From Streptomyces sclerotialus (GTDB lineage Bacteria > Actinomycetota > Actinomycetes > Streptomycetales > Streptomycetaceae): DNA of 64,000 bases. Under the pieces are notes generated by a model. The model searched no databases, was not told the origin of the DNA, and was given only the letters and a program-made list of their open reading frames with translations. Where the stretch lies: the NCBI GenBank assembly GCA_000719105.1, contig JODX01000007.1, positions 124,001-188,000 on the forward strand. The letters are read 5' to 3'. The position numbers were made by a program, and so were the translations under genes. Of the stretch, positions 54,436 through 63,413 are shown piece after piece; the stretch's first letter is position 1; each line of letters begins with the position of its first letter.

Positions 54436-55938
54436 GTGACCCTGTTGCACAACCCGAGAACGCGGCGCAGACGCCTGGGCGTGGCCGCCACGGCGGCCGG
54501 ACTGCTGGCCGCGCTGCTCACGGCGGCCCCGGCGGTCGCGACCCCCGACCCCGGGGACAAGCCCGTCGGGGAGCGGAAGGTCTCCAAGAGCGACGTCGCC
54601 GAGGCGAGGGCGGCGATCGAGAGCGGGGAGATACCGGGGCAGGACGAGATCGTCCACTCCGAGAACATCACGCACCTCGCCAACATCCCCAAGGACGTGC
54701 TGGCCGGCACCAACTCGGACCTGGCGTTTCAGGGCAAGTACGCCTTCGCCGGCAACTACGACGGCTTCCGGGTCTTCGACATCAGCAACCCGAAGAAGCC
54801 GAAGACGGTCTCCCAGGTGCTCTGCCCGGGCTCGCAGAACGACATCTCGGTCTCCGGCGACCTGCTCTTCCTGTCCACCGACTCCTCGCGCAGCGACAGC
54901 TCCTGCAACAGCACCACGCAGCCCGCGACCGAGAAGTCCTCGTGGGAGGGCATGAAGGTCTTCGACATCAGCGACAAGCGCAACCCGAAGTACGTCGCCG
55001 CCGTCGAGACCGCCTGCGGCTCGCACACCCACACGCTGGTGCCCGAGCGCAAGAACGTCTACGTCTACGTCTCCTCGTACTCGCCGAGCGCCTCCTTCCC
55101 CGACTGCCAGCCGCCGCACGACGGCATCTCGGTCATCAAGGTGCCGCGCAAGGCTCCCGAGAAGGCGGCCGTGGTGGGCTTCCCGGTGCTCTTCCCCGGT
55201 GAGGGCGTCGACGGTGGCGGCAACCCGGGCGCGCCGACCAACCCGGGCGTCTCCAAGACCACCGGCTGCCACGACATCACGGTGCTGCCCTCCAAGGACC
55301 TCGCGGCGGGCGCCTGCATGGGCGACGGCATCCTGTTCTCCATCAAGGACCCGGAGAAGCCGAAGGTCATCGACCGGGTACAGGACAACGTGAACTTCGC
55401 GTTCTGGCACTCCGCGACCTTCAACCAGAAGGCGAACAAGGTCGTCTTCACCGACGAGCTGGGCGGCGGCGGCGCGGCCACCTGCAACGCGACTGTCGGC
55501 CCGAACCGCGGTGCCAACGGCATCTACGACATCGTCGGCAAGGGTGACAAGCAGAAGCTGGTCTTCCGCAGCTACTACAAGATCCCCCGTCACCAGGCGG
55601 ACACCGAGAACTGCGTCGCCCACAACGGCTCGCTGATCCCGGTCAAGGGCAAGGACATCATGGTCCAGGCCTGGTACCAGGGCGGCGTCTCCGTCTGGGA
55701 GTTCACCGACTCGGCCGAGCCCAAGGAGATCGCCTACTTCGAGCGCGGTCCGATCTCCACGGAGACCCTGGTGGGCGGCGGCACGTGGTCGGCGTACTAC
55801 TACAACGGCTACATCTACTCGAACGACATGGCCAAGGGCTTCGACGTCCTGAAGATCAGCGACCGGCGGACGGATCCGGGCAGCCGAGTCCGCCTGGACG
55901 AGCTGAACGTCCAGACGCAGCCGGACTACTTCGACTGA
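54436..55938 (+). CDS. Secreted LVIVD-repeat protein
   Basis: 500 residues: a twin-Arg-like basic N terminus (PRTRRRRLGVAATAAG) with a hydrophobic stretch ending APAVATP. A beta-propeller-like body follows with LVIVD-type repeats (GFRVFDISNPKKPKTVSQV, MKVFDISDKRNPKYVAAV, GILFSIKDPEKPKVIDRV, GGVSVWEFTDSAEPKEIAYF). Exported by Sec or Tat; function unknown. GTG start after GGGAGGACG. Divergent from the DUF305 gene with a 195-bp shared upstream region. Confidence 0.85.
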   Translation: MTLLHNPRTRRRRLGVAATAAGLLAALLTAAPAVATPDPGDKPVGERKVSKSDVAEARAAIESGEIPGQDEIVHSENITHLANIPKDVLAGTNSDLAFQGKYAFAGNYDGFRVFDISNPKKPKTVSQVLCPGSQNDISVSGDLLFLSTDSSRSDSSCNSTTQPATEKSSWEGMKVFDISDKRNPKYVAAVETACGSHTHTLVPERKNVYVYVSSYSPSASFPDCQPPHDGISVIKVPRKAPEKAAVVGFPVLFPGEGVDGGGNPGAPTNPGVSKTTGCHDITVLPSKDLAAGACMGDGILFSIKDPEKPKVIDRVQDNVNFAFWHSATFNQKANKVVFTDELGGGGAATCNATVGPNRGANGIYDIVGKGDKQKLVFRSYYKIPRHQADTENCVAHNGSLIPVKGKDIMVQAWYQGGVSVWEFTDSAEPKEIAYFERGPISTETLVGGGTWSAYYYNGYIYSNDMAKGFDVLKISDRRTDPGSRVRLDELNVQTQPDYFD

Positions 55939-56603
55939 CCGTCCGCCCGGCACGGATCCGTCGAGAAGAACCGTGACAGATCCCTGTCGCACGCTCCGCC
56001 GGACCCCTGGGGGTCCGGCGGAGCGCCCGCCCCCCAGTCCAGCTCGTACCGTTCGAACAGCTCGGACCGCAGCACGGTGAGCGGCAGCGGCACGTTCGGC
56101 AGCACCATCGCGTACACCGCGCCCATCAGCAGGGAACGCAGCAGCGGATAGTCGGCGGTGGCGTCCGCGGAGCCGTGCCGCACGACCGTGTCCCGCAGCA
56201 GTTCGCCCAGGCGTTGCTGTTCGGGGCACTGCATGAACCCCTCGACGTCCAGCAGCCCCGCCATGTGCTGGCGCATCAGCACGGGCCGGTCCCGGGCGAG
56301 CCCCAGGATCGCGTCGATCGCCCGCGCCATCCGTTCCCGGCCGTCCTCGGTGCGCGGTTCGCGCTCCAGGGCCTCCTCCAGCGTGCGGTGCATGAGCCGG
56401 TGCACGGCCGACTGCACCAACTGCCGTTTGCCCGGGAAGTAGTACGAGACCAGCCCCCGCGCCGACCCGGCCCGGTCCGCGATGTCCCCGAGCGTGGTCG
56501 CCTCGTACCCGCGCTCGCCGACCAGTTCGACCGCCGCCTGAAGAAGCCGTTCCCGGGAGCGTCGCCGCAATTCTTCGTTGACCGAGGCGCTGCGCGGGGA
56601 CAT
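55926..56603 (-). CDS. TetR-family regulator
   Basis: 225 residues with a TetR HTH (LLQAAVELVGERGYEATTLGDIADRAGSARGLVSYYFPGKRQL) and an all-helical ligand domain ending near residue 195 (LTVLRSELFERYELDW). The last 30 or so residues are Gly/Pro/Asp-rich and unlike the family; the DNA there is also the LVIVD gene's terminator hairpin, and the two genes overlap by 13 bp at their 3' ends. A partial palindrome over its own promoter (56618-56638) suggests autoregulation. Target unknown. Confidence 0.87.
   Translation of the reverse strand: MSPRSASVNEELRRRSRERLLQAAVELVGERGYEATTLGDIADRAGSARGLVSYYFPGKRQLVQSAVHRLMHRTLEEALEREPRTEDGRERMARAIDAILGLARDRPVLMRQHMAGLLDVEGFMQCPEQQRLGELLRDTVVRHGSADATADYPLLRSLLMGAVYAMVLPNVPLPLTVLRSELFERYELDWGAGAPPDPQGSGGACDRDLSRFFSTDPCRADGQSK
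55992..56025 (+). terminator. Terminator of the LVIVD gene inside the TetR coding region
   Basis: CGCTCCGCCGGACCCC and its exact complement (56010-56025) form a 16-bp stem with a minimal loop. It starts 54 bp after the LVIVD stop and lies within the last codons of the opposing TetR gene. Confidence 0.75.
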
Positions 56604-56617
56604 CCTGTAACTCCTGC

Positions 56618-56638
56618 GTTGACTGGCTGGCAGCCAAC
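56618..56638. promoter_or_regulatory. Probable TetR autoregulatory operator
   Basis: GTTGACTGGCTGGCAGCCAAC is an imperfect 21-bp palindrome (outer arms GTTG/CAAC, inner CTG/CAG). On the minus strand it overlaps a TATAGT -10-like hexamer and lies 15 bp upstream of the TetR start. Confidence 0.5.
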
Positions 56639-56781
56639 TATACTCAGCGCGGCCGGGAGCTCACCCAGTTCGGGCGCTCCCGGAGCACCGTTCGTCCCGG
56701 GCCACGCGGGGGATGGTCCGGGACGGACGGCACACGCTCGGGCGGACGGCGGTCATGCCGCACGGGCCGGGACCGCCCGGG

Positions 56782-57465
56782 TCAACTGCGCCGCGCGCCG
56801 CGCCACTTCTCGTACGAGGCCACCGTCAGCGTCACCGTCAGGGCGCCCAGCAGCCAGCCGCCCAGCACGTCCGACGCCCAGTGCACGCCGAGCCAGACGC
56901 GGGTCGCGCCGACCCCCGCCACGGAGACCACCGCCACGGTGAGCGCCGAGAGCCACAGGACGCGCCCGGCGCCGTACAGACGCAGCAGCCACAGCACCAG
57001 GCCGCACACCACCGTGGCGGTCATGGCGTGCCCCGACGGAAAGGCCGCGTAGTGCGCGGAGTCGACGGGGTCGGGCCACTCGGGACGCTCCCGGCCGACC
57101 GCGGCCTTCAGGCCCTGCTGTACCAGCGTGCCCAGTGCGCACGCGGCCACCAGCCAGACGACGGGCCACCGTTCCGCGCGTCTCCACAGCAGCCACACGG
57201 CGGCGACCGCGGCGAGGAGGCGCATCGTGTTGGGGTCCCACACCCAGTCCGTCAGGATGCGGAAGGCCTGGGTGACGCCGGGTTCGCCGACCGCCCAGCG
57301 GTGCGTGGTGCGGGCGACGGTCCCGTCCAGCGACATGAGCGGCTGCCAGGAGGCGGCCACCAGCAGCAGGAGCAGGACACAGAGCACGGCGAGGGCGAGC
57401 GCGGCGCGCACGGTCGCTCGCGGGCCCGGCGGACGGGGCGGTGAGTCGAGGTGCGGAGGGTGCAT
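56782..57465 (-). CDS. PAP2-family membrane phosphatase
   Basis: 227 residues, about six membrane helices. The three phosphatase motifs are present: KAAVGRERP, PSGHAMT and the C-terminal GATRVWLGVHWASDVLGGW. Such enzymes dephosphorylate phosphatidic acid or undecaprenyl diphosphate at the outer membrane face. ATG at 57465. Same strand as the M56 and DUF5134 genes upstream but 137 bp away. Confidence 0.92.
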   Translation of the reverse strand: MHPPHLDSPPRPPGPRATVRAALALAVLCVLLLLLVAASWQPLMSLDGTVARTTHRWAVGEPGVTQAFRILTDWVWDPNTMRLLAAVAAVWLLWRRAERWPVVWLVAACALGTLVQQGLKAAVGRERPEWPDPVDSAHYAAFPSGHAMTATVVCGLVLWLLRLYGAGRVLWLSALTVAVVSVAGVGATRVWLGVHWASDVLGGWLLGALTVTLTVASYEKWRGARRS

Positions 57466-57602
57466 ACGGTGATCCTCGCCGACCCTCGGCCGCAGGCCAA
57501 CTCCGCTGCGTGCGAACGTTGTCACGTTGCGCGCCGGAACCGGAAGGGAGCGCCGTCCGTTCCGGGTCACCCGCTTTCGGGACGAGCCCCGCGCGGTGCC
57601 GC

Positions 57603-58538
57603 CTATCCGAGCGCCCGCAGCCCCGGCCCGAACGTCACCAGTACGGGGATCACGGGAACGAGGGCCGCGGCCGCCGTCAGCCGCAGCCGCCGGGCCGCGG
57701 TGAGCCGGTCCGGCGGCGTCAGCAGACGGTGGACGCGCTGCGGGACCTGGGCCTGCGGCGTCGGACAGGGGCCGAACACCCCGCGGTCCTCGTTGAGCTC
57801 GACCAGGGCGAGAGCGGTGGTGAGGCGGCCGAAGCGCCGGGAGGCCATGTCGTCGGCGGCGAGTTCGACCAGGCGGTGCATCTCGTCGCGGAACGCGGCG
57901 AACACGGGCACCTGCGGGAAACCCTCCGCGAGCGCGGCCGAGCAGTGCCGCAGCCAGTCGTGCCGTGCCTTCGCGTGCCCCTGCTCGTGCGCGACCACGG
58001 CGTCCAGCTGCCGGCCCTTCAGGCGCCGCAGCGCGGCCGTGGTGATGACGAGCCGGGGCGGCGTGCCGGGCAGCCACCAGGCGTCCGGCCGCTCGCCCTC
58101 CAGCACGACCAGCCGGTCGGGTCCCGGCTTCTCCCCGGGCAGCAGCGGGGCCCGTACGAGGAGTTGGGCCCGCCGCAGACGACGGCGCCGCCGGGCCCGG
58201 ACGATCTCCCGGACCAGCATCGCCGCGGTCCACGCACCGCCGCACGCGAGGGCCACGGCGGCCGTCGCGGCCCACGGGCGGCCCGTGCTCAGCGCGTACG
58301 CCTCCACGACCCCGCGCGGCGCGGGCGCGAACACCTGGCCGCGGACGACGGCCCAGGCGGCGGCCGCGCTCAGCGTCATCGACAGCGCGCAGCACAGCAG
58401 CACGGCGACGACCACGCACTGCCACATCCACAGGGCTACCACGGGTTCGCGGTCCGGCCAGTCGGCGCGGGCGAGCAGCCGCGGAGCGACGACGGCGGTC
58501 AGGGCGCCGAGCAGCAGCAGTGCCGCGGGGACCATCAT
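57603..58538 (-). CDS. M56-family membrane metallopeptidase (BlaR1/MecR1-like)
   Basis: 311 residues with N-terminal membrane helices, the zinc motif HEQGH (VVAHEQGHAKARHDW), the downstream Glu in HRLVELAADDMASRRFG, and a C-terminal helix. M56 proteins are gluzincins that act on a BlaI/MecI-type repressor, or are orphan membrane proteases. No penicillin sensor domain follows and no BlaI gene is present nearby in the window. Confidence 0.88.
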   Translation of the reverse strand: MMVPAALLLLGALTAVVAPRLLARADWPDREPVVALWMWQCVVVAVLLCCALSMTLSAAAAWAVVRGQVFAPAPRGVVEAYALSTGRPWAATAAVALACGGAWTAAMLVREIVRARRRRRLRRAQLLVRAPLLPGEKPGPDRLVVLEGERPDAWWLPGTPPRLVITTAALRRLKGRQLDAVVAHEQGHAKARHDWLRHCSAALAEGFPQVPVFAAFRDEMHRLVELAADDMASRRFGRLTTALALVELNEDRGVFGPCPTPQAQVPQRVHRLLTPPDRLTAARRLRLTAAAALVPVIPVLVTFGPGLRALG

Positions 58539-58654
58539 GGGCGCAGCCTATGAGCGGTGCGGGCCGGGGGAACACGGCGCCGCGGGCAAAGTGACGCAGA
58601 CCACGGTTTCGTACAGCGCGCCATCGGCGCGTCGTCAGTGCGTTCCCGGCGCTT

Positions 58655-59236
58655 TCAGAGCGCCGGCAGCATGGCGAGCATCGCGATGCCCATCGACAGC
58701 CGGCAGGCCCGGGCGAGTTCGGGGCGGTCGCCCCAGCCGACGGCGCCCGTTCCCCCTGCCGCGGCCCGTACGCCGTCGACGTTCCCGCCCGGAGCCGCCG
58801 CCACGGGCACCAGCCGCGCACCGGACCACAGGACGTACCCGGTGAAGTAGAACAGCAGCGCACCGGTCAGCAGGGGCTCACCGGAGCCGTGGTGCCCGCC
58901 GTGCGCGCCGGGGGCGGCGCCCATCACCGCGGCCATGTAGACCATCGTGAGCGCGCCCACCGAGTGGTGCAGGTGCCGTGCGCAGGTCCGGGCCGCCCAC
59001 AAGGCGCGCAGGGCGGCCACGCCGAACACGGCCGCGCAGGCCAGCCAGGCCCAGCGCGGCGGCGCCAGGACGGCCGCGGGCACCGCCATCGCGGCCATGC
59101 CGAACCCCATCATCGCCTCCCCGCCCGCGGCCCGGCGCTGCTCCTCGACGGTGCTGCGCATCCGCAGCAGGCAGTAGGTCCCGGCGGCCGCGCACAGGAC
59201 GACCAGCAGCCAGCCGGGAGAAACCGGTCCATGCAT
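58655..59236 (-). CDS. DUF5134 membrane protein
   Basis: 193 residues, about five hydrophobic helices, with His-containing loops (ARTCARHLHHSVGALTMVYMAAVMG and GAHGGHHGSGEP). The pattern of His and Met within or beside helices could bind metal, which is inference. The ATG at 59236 follows GGGGAGG. It lies upstream of the M56 gene on the same strand, 116 bp apart. DUF5134 assignment is from memory. Confidence 0.72.
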   Translation of the reverse strand: MHGPVSPGWLLVVLCAAAGTYCLLRMRSTVEEQRRAAGGEAMMGFGMAAMAVPAAVLAPPRWAWLACAAVFGVAALRALWAARTCARHLHHSVGALTMVYMAAVMGAAPGAHGGHHGSGEPLLTGALLFYFTGYVLWSGARLVPVAAAPGGNVDGVRAAAGGTGAVGWGDRPELARACRLSMGIAMLAMLPAL

Positions 59237-59327
59237 CGCATACCTCCCCGCATCGGGACCACTCGGTCGGGGCATGCCCGGGGGAGGGGGTGCGCACGCC
59301 GGCTCAGGGATGCAGACGGGGCGCAGA

Positions 59328-59347
59328 GTGTTTTACTCGTAAAACAC
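59328..59347. promoter_or_regulatory. Perfect 20-bp palindrome, probable MarR operator
   Basis: GTGTTTTAC, TC, GTAAAACAC: 9-bp arms around a 2-bp centre, AT-rich against the background, ending 17 bp before the FUSC start. The MarR gene is second in the same operon, so autorepression is likely. Confidence 0.8.
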
Positions 59348-59364
59348 CTGCTAAGATTGACGGA

Positions 59365-61002
59365 ATGAGCAGCAGCAGTACTGGATCCCCGCCCGCGCGC
59401 CGCCTTCCGCTCTCCGGTGTGCTGCGCCTCGGCCGCCCCTCGGACATCTGGTTCAAGCCCGCACTGAGCGTCGTCGCCGCGGTCGCCCCGCCGAACCTGA
59501 CGCTGGTGGCCCTCGACCGCCTCGATCTCGCGATGTACACGATGGCCGGATCGCTCTGCGCGCTCTACGCCCACAACCGCCCGTACGCCGCCCGCGCGCG
59601 CGTGCTCGTGCTGGTCGTCCTGGGCATGCTGGCCGGTCTCGGCGCCGCACTCGTCACGGCCTCGCTCACCTCGAACGGGATCGTCCTGGTCACCGTTGGC
59701 GCGCTGCTCGCCGCCGCGCAGAAGGCCCTGTGCGACGCGACCCGCATCGGGCCGCCCGGCAACGTGATCTTCACCTTCGTCGCCTCGGCCGCCCTGTTCG
59801 TGCCGCAGACCCTCGACCAGGTGCCGGGGCACCTCGCTCTCGCCGCCGCCGCGGGCGTCTGGTCCTGGATCGTGGGCATGGCCCCCGCCCTGCTGCGACC
59901 GCACGGGCCGGAACGCCGGGCCACTGCGCACGCCCTGTATGCGGCGGCCGCCCACGCGGAGACACGGGAACCGGCGGCCCGGTCCCGCGCCGCGGCCGCC
60001 GTCCAGACGGCCTGGCAGACGCTGCTCGCCAGCGGTGCCCGCCCGGAGACCAGGCGCGCGCTGGAGCGGCTGGTGGTGCGCGCCGAGGTCGCCCTCGCCG
60101 CCCCCGCCGACGCCGACCCGGAGGGGCTGCGCGATCTCGCGGGCGGCCTGCGCGGCACCGGCGCCGTCCCGCGCGCGGGAGACCTGGGCGAGGCGGCGGG
60201 CGAGGTCCTCGGCGCGGAGATGGAGCGGGCCACGCCCGCACCGCCGTGGTGGCGCGCGCTCGGCCCGCTCGCCCCCATCGCGGTGCGCACCGCCCTCGGC
60301 TGCGCGCTCGCCGGCTACGCCTCCCTCGTGATCGGCGTCGGCCGCCCGTACTGGGCTCTGGTCACCGCCGCCTCGCTCTACCAGGTGAACATGGCCCTCA
60401 CCTGGAACCGGACCGTGCAGCGCGTCGTCGGCAACCTCGTCGGCGTCCTGGTGTTCGCGGCCGTCGCCCCGCTCGCCCACCTCTCGCCGCTCGCCATCGT
60501 GCTGTGCTGCCTGGCCTTCAACTTCGGCGCCGAGGCGCTGATCAGCCGCAACTACTGGCTCGGCTCGGTCTGCGTGACCCCGATGGCGCTGCTCATCACG
60601 GAGTTCGGGCACGTCCAGGGCGCCGGTGAGCTGATCACCGACCGCATCCTGGACACCTTGGTCGGCGCCCTGGTCGGCTTCGTCGCGGCGGTCGCCGTCA
60701 CCAACCGGCGCGCGGGCGACCGCCTCGAGAAGGCCCTCACCGCCGTGGAGCGCGCCCGCGAACACGCGGCACGGACGCTCGCAGACACCTCCGCCGCCCC
60801 CGGCGCGCTGGAGGCCGCCCGCCGGGGCCTCGCCGCCGCGCTGGTCGACCTGCGGGCCACCGCGGACGCCGCGGCCGGCGAGTGGTGGCAGCGTGCCCTG
60901 CCCGAGGAGCGGGTGATGAGCACCGAGCAGGCCGGGCATCGTACGCTCGCCGCGACGGTACGACAGCGGAGACAGCACACGGCGGAGGGCGCAGAGGCAT
61001 GA
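59365..61002 (+). CDS. FUSC-family membrane protein under MarR control
   Basis: 545 residues. Two helical membrane blocks (about 30-175 and 305-450) flank a soluble region, and a cytoplasmic helical tail follows, as in aromatic-acid efflux (FUSC/ArAE) proteins. RPYWALVTAASLYQ and SRNYWLGSVCVTPMALL are typical of the second block. The ATG at 59365 sits right after the palindrome. The stop overlaps the MarR start (ATGA). Induction by a phenolic or similar MarR ligand and efflux of that compound is the likely logic. A second FUSC gene lies at 37091. Confidence 0.88.
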   Translation: MSSSSTGSPPARRLPLSGVLRLGRPSDIWFKPALSVVAAVAPPNLTLVALDRLDLAMYTMAGSLCALYAHNRPYAARARVLVLVVLGMLAGLGAALVTASLTSNGIVLVTVGALLAAAQKALCDATRIGPPGNVIFTFVASAALFVPQTLDQVPGHLALAAAAGVWSWIVGMAPALLRPHGPERRATAHALYAAAAHAETREPAARSRAAAAVQTAWQTLLASGARPETRRALERLVVRAEVALAAPADADPEGLRDLAGGLRGTGAVPRAGDLGEAAGEVLGAEMERATPAPPWWRALGPLAPIAVRTALGCALAGYASLVIGVGRPYWALVTAASLYQVNMALTWNRTVQRVVGNLVGVLVFAAVAPLAHLSPLAIVLCCLAFNFGAEALISRNYWLGSVCVTPMALLITEFGHVQGAGELITDRILDTLVGALVGFVAAVAVTNRRAGDRLEKALTAVERAREHAARTLADTSAAPGALEAARRGLAAALVDLRATADAAAGEWWQRALPEERVMSTEQAGHRTLAATVRQRRQHTAEGAEA

Positions 61003-61613
61003 CGGCGGGCAGCGGGGGGACGGGCGCGGCGGACGGCGCGGTCGGCGGGACGGTCACCGGAACGGGCAGGCTCGACGGCGGACCCGCCGGCCCGCCCGCC
61101 CCGGTGAACGGCGGCGACACGGTGGCGAAAGTGGTGCGCCAGTGGCGTGCCGTCCACCCCGGGCTGGACACCGGCCCCATGGAGATCATCGGCCGGGTGA
61201 ACCGCTGCGCCGCCCTGCTCCAGCAGGCCGAGGACGCCCCGCTGCGGCGCGCCGGGCTCACCCGCCCCGAGTTCGACGTCCTGGGCACGCTGCGCCGCAC
61301 CGGACACGAACTCACCCCGAGCGAGATCGCCCGCGAGACCTTCTCCTCGGGTGCCGCCGTCACCAAGCGCCTCAAGCAGCTGAGCGAGCGCGGTCTGGTC
61401 GAACGGCGCGGCGACGACCGTGACCGGCGGGTGGCCCACGTCCGGCTGACCGACGCCGGACGCGACCTCGTCGACACGATCATCCCCGAACAGCTCGGGT
61501 ACGAGTCGGCCGTCCTGGCCGGCCTGGACGGGGCGGGACAGCGCGCACTCGCCGAGCTGCTGGGCGAGCTGCTGATCCAGCTGGAGGGCCGGCTGGGCTC
61601 CTCGCACCTCTGA
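60999..61613 (+). CDS. MarR-family regulator
   Basis: 204 residues: a Gly/Thr-rich leader of about 40 residues, then a winged-helix MarR domain (LTRPEFDVLGTLRRTGHELTPSEIARE, AVTKRLKQLSERGLVERRGDDRDRRVAHVRLTDAGRDL) flanked by dimerisation helices. It probably represses its own operon through the palindrome at 59328-59347. Confidence 0.92.
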   Translation: MTAGSGGTGAADGAVGGTVTGTGRLDGGPAGPPAPVNGGDTVAKVVRQWRAVHPGLDTGPMEIIGRVNRCAALLQQAEDAPLRRAGLTRPEFDVLGTLRRTGHELTPSEIARETFSSGAAVTKRLKQLSERGLVERRGDDRDRRVAHVRLTDAGRDLVDTIIPEQLGYESAVLAGLDGAGQRALAELLGELLIQLEGRLGSSHL

Positions 61614-61658
61614 CCGTTCCGCAGGATCGTTCCTGTGGCCGCGCCCCGGGCCGTGTCG

Positions 61659-62051
61659 TCAGATCCCCGGCCGGTACCGCAGCGGATGGCCGGCGGGCAC
61701 TTCCACGAGCACGATCTCGGTGCCGTCGGGATCGGCGATCCACATCTCGATCAGCCCCCACGGCTCCTGCACCGGCGGCCGGCGCACCTCGACCCCGGCG
61801 GCCGACAGCTCCTCGTGCGCCGCCGTCACGTCCGGCACCTGGAGCCAGAGCTTCAGGGCGGAGGAGGGCGCGGTGTCCGCGCGGCCCGCGACCTCCAGGA
61901 AGCCTCCGCCGAGGAAGTAGACCGTGCCGCGCTCGGGGCCCGTGCCGAACTCCCGGTAGACGGGCAGCCCCAGCTGCTCGCCGTAGAAGGCCCGGGAACG
62001 CTCGGGGTCGGTGGGGCGCAGGAGGGTGCGGCTGCTCAGTACGTGGACCAT
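61659..62051 (-). CDS. VOC/glyoxalase-fold protein
   Basis: 130 residues of the vicinal-oxygen-chelate family: RPTDPERSRAFYGEQLGLPVYREF, then LWLQVPDVTAAHEEL and a C-terminal EMWIADPDGTEIVLVEVP. Members are metal-dependent dioxygenases, glyoxalases or antibiotic-binding proteins. The specific role is unknown. It is convergent with the MarR gene and divergent from the GNAT gene. Confidence 0.85.
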   Translation of the reverse strand: MVHVLSSRTLLRPTDPERSRAFYGEQLGLPVYREFGTGPERGTVYFLGGGFLEVAGRADTAPSSALKLWLQVPDVTAAHEELSAAGVEVRRPPVQEPWGLIEMWIADPDGTEIVLVEVPAGHPLRYRPGI

Positions 62052-62123
62052 ACGTCGGAGCCTAGTGGGCCGGGGATTAGGCTCGGCGGTGCCCGAGCCG
62101 CGCAGCAGACCAGGAGCAGCCCC

Positions 62124-62663
62124 ATGGACACCCCCGCCACCGGACTGACGTTCCGCGACGCCACCGACGCCGACGTGGACACCCTCGTCGCCCTCGTCCA
62201 GTCGGCGTACCGCGGGGAGCCCAGCCGGACCGGGTGGACCACCGAGGCGGACATCCTCGAGGGGCAGCGCACCGACCCCGAGGGCGTGCTGGAGGTCATC
62301 AAGGCACCGGACAGCCGGCTGCTCACCGTCGAGCGCGACGGCACCGTCGTCGCCTGCTGCCAGCTGGAGCACCGTGGCGACCACGCCTACTTCGGGATGT
62401 TCGCGGTCAGCCCCGCGCTCCAGGGCGCCGGGCTCGGCAGGACCGTCCTGGCCGAGGCCGAGCGGACCGCGCGCGAGACCTGGGGCGTGAAGGAGATGCA
62501 CATGACCGTGATCTCCGTACGCGAGGACCTCATCGCCTGGTACGAGCGGCGCGGCTACCGCCGTACGGGACGGACGACCCCGTTCCCGTACGGCGACGAG
62601 CGGTTCGGCATCCCGCAGCGGGACGACCTGCGGTTCGAGCTGCTGGTCAAGGAGCTGGTCTGA
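62124..62663 (+). CDS. GNAT-family N-acetyltransferase
   Basis: 179 residues with the GNAT core: motif A FGMFAVSPALQGAGLGRTVLAEAER (acetyl-CoA loop) and the C-terminal IAWYERRGYRRTG. It transfers acetyl from acetyl-CoA to an amine; substrate unknown. The ATG at 62124 is preceded by AGGAG; the frame is open upstream without family similarity. Confidence 0.88.
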   Translation: MDTPATGLTFRDATDADVDTLVALVQSAYRGEPSRTGWTTEADILEGQRTDPEGVLEVIKAPDSRLLTVERDGTVVACCQLEHRGDHAYFGMFAVSPALQGAGLGRTVLAEAERTARETWGVKEMHMTVISVREDLIAWYERRGYRRTGRTTPFPYGDERFGIPQRDDLRFELLVKELV

Positions 62664-62729
62664 GCCGTCCCGGCCGGGAAAGCGTCGGCCGGGAAACCGC
62701 CGGCCGGGCGGCCGCCGTGCGGGCGACCG

Positions 62730-63413
62730 TCACGCGGTGAACCGGCCGGTGCGCTTGATCTCCGGATAGTCGGTCGTCGCACCGTCGAGTCCCAGCGCGC
62801 GCACCAGCCGCAGATGGTCCTGGGTGTTCACCACCCAGCCGATGATCCGCAGATCCGCCTTGCGCGCCCGCTCGACGATCTCCAGCGTGAGGCGCCGGAT
62901 GTTCAGCACCAGCGTGCCGGCGCCGACCGCCGTGGCGCGGTCCACCACGTCGGTGCCGTAGCGGCTGGCCACCAGCGCGGTGCGCACACCGGGAACGAGC
63001 CGGGAGATCTCCGCCAGCGCCGCGTCGTGGAAGGACAGCACCTCCACCCGGGCCACCAGGTCGCGCCGGTGCATGACCTCCGCGAGTGCCCGGGCCGCCG
63101 CCACGTCCTTGATCTCCGCCTGCAGCGGGGCGCTCACCGCGTCCACGACCTCCTCGAAGGTCGGGATGCGCTCGCCGCGGCCCGCGTCGAGGGTGCGCAG
63201 CTCGGCCAGGGCCTTCTCGGCGATCGGCCCGCTGCCGTCCGTCGTACGGTCCACATCGGCGTCGTGCATCACGACGAGTGCGCCGTCCTTGCTGAGGTGG
63301 AGATCGAGTTCGATGACGTCGAGGCCCGCGGCCTGCGCGGCGACGAAGGAGCGGAGGGTGTTCTCGGGCTCGACACCCATCACTCCGCGGTGACCGATGG
63401 TGAGGAAGTTCAA
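62730..63413 (-). CDS. Glycerophosphodiester phosphodiesterase
   Basis: 227 residues of the GDPD TIM-barrel family: GHRGVMGVEPENTLRSF (catalytic His, Glu), VIELDLHLSKDGALVVMHD (metal-binding Glu/Asp, second His), LQAEIKD and WVVNTQDHLRLV. It hydrolyses glycerophosphodiesters to glycerol 3-phosphate and an alcohol. No signal peptide. The best family match starts at a TTG at 63413 (NFLTIGHRG); a longer GTG/ATG start near 63479 would add an unrelated 22-residue leader. Confidence 0.9.
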   Translation of the reverse strand: MNFLTIGHRGVMGVEPENTLRSFVAAQAAGLDVIELDLHLSKDGALVVMHDADVDRTTDGSGPIAEKALAELRTLDAGRGERIPTFEEVVDAVSAPLQAEIKDVAAARALAEVMHRRDLVARVEVLSFHDAALAEISRLVPGVRTALVASRYGTDVVDRATAVGAGTLVLNIRRLTLEIVERARKADLRIIGWVVNTQDHLRLVRALGLDGATTDYPEIKRTGRFTA

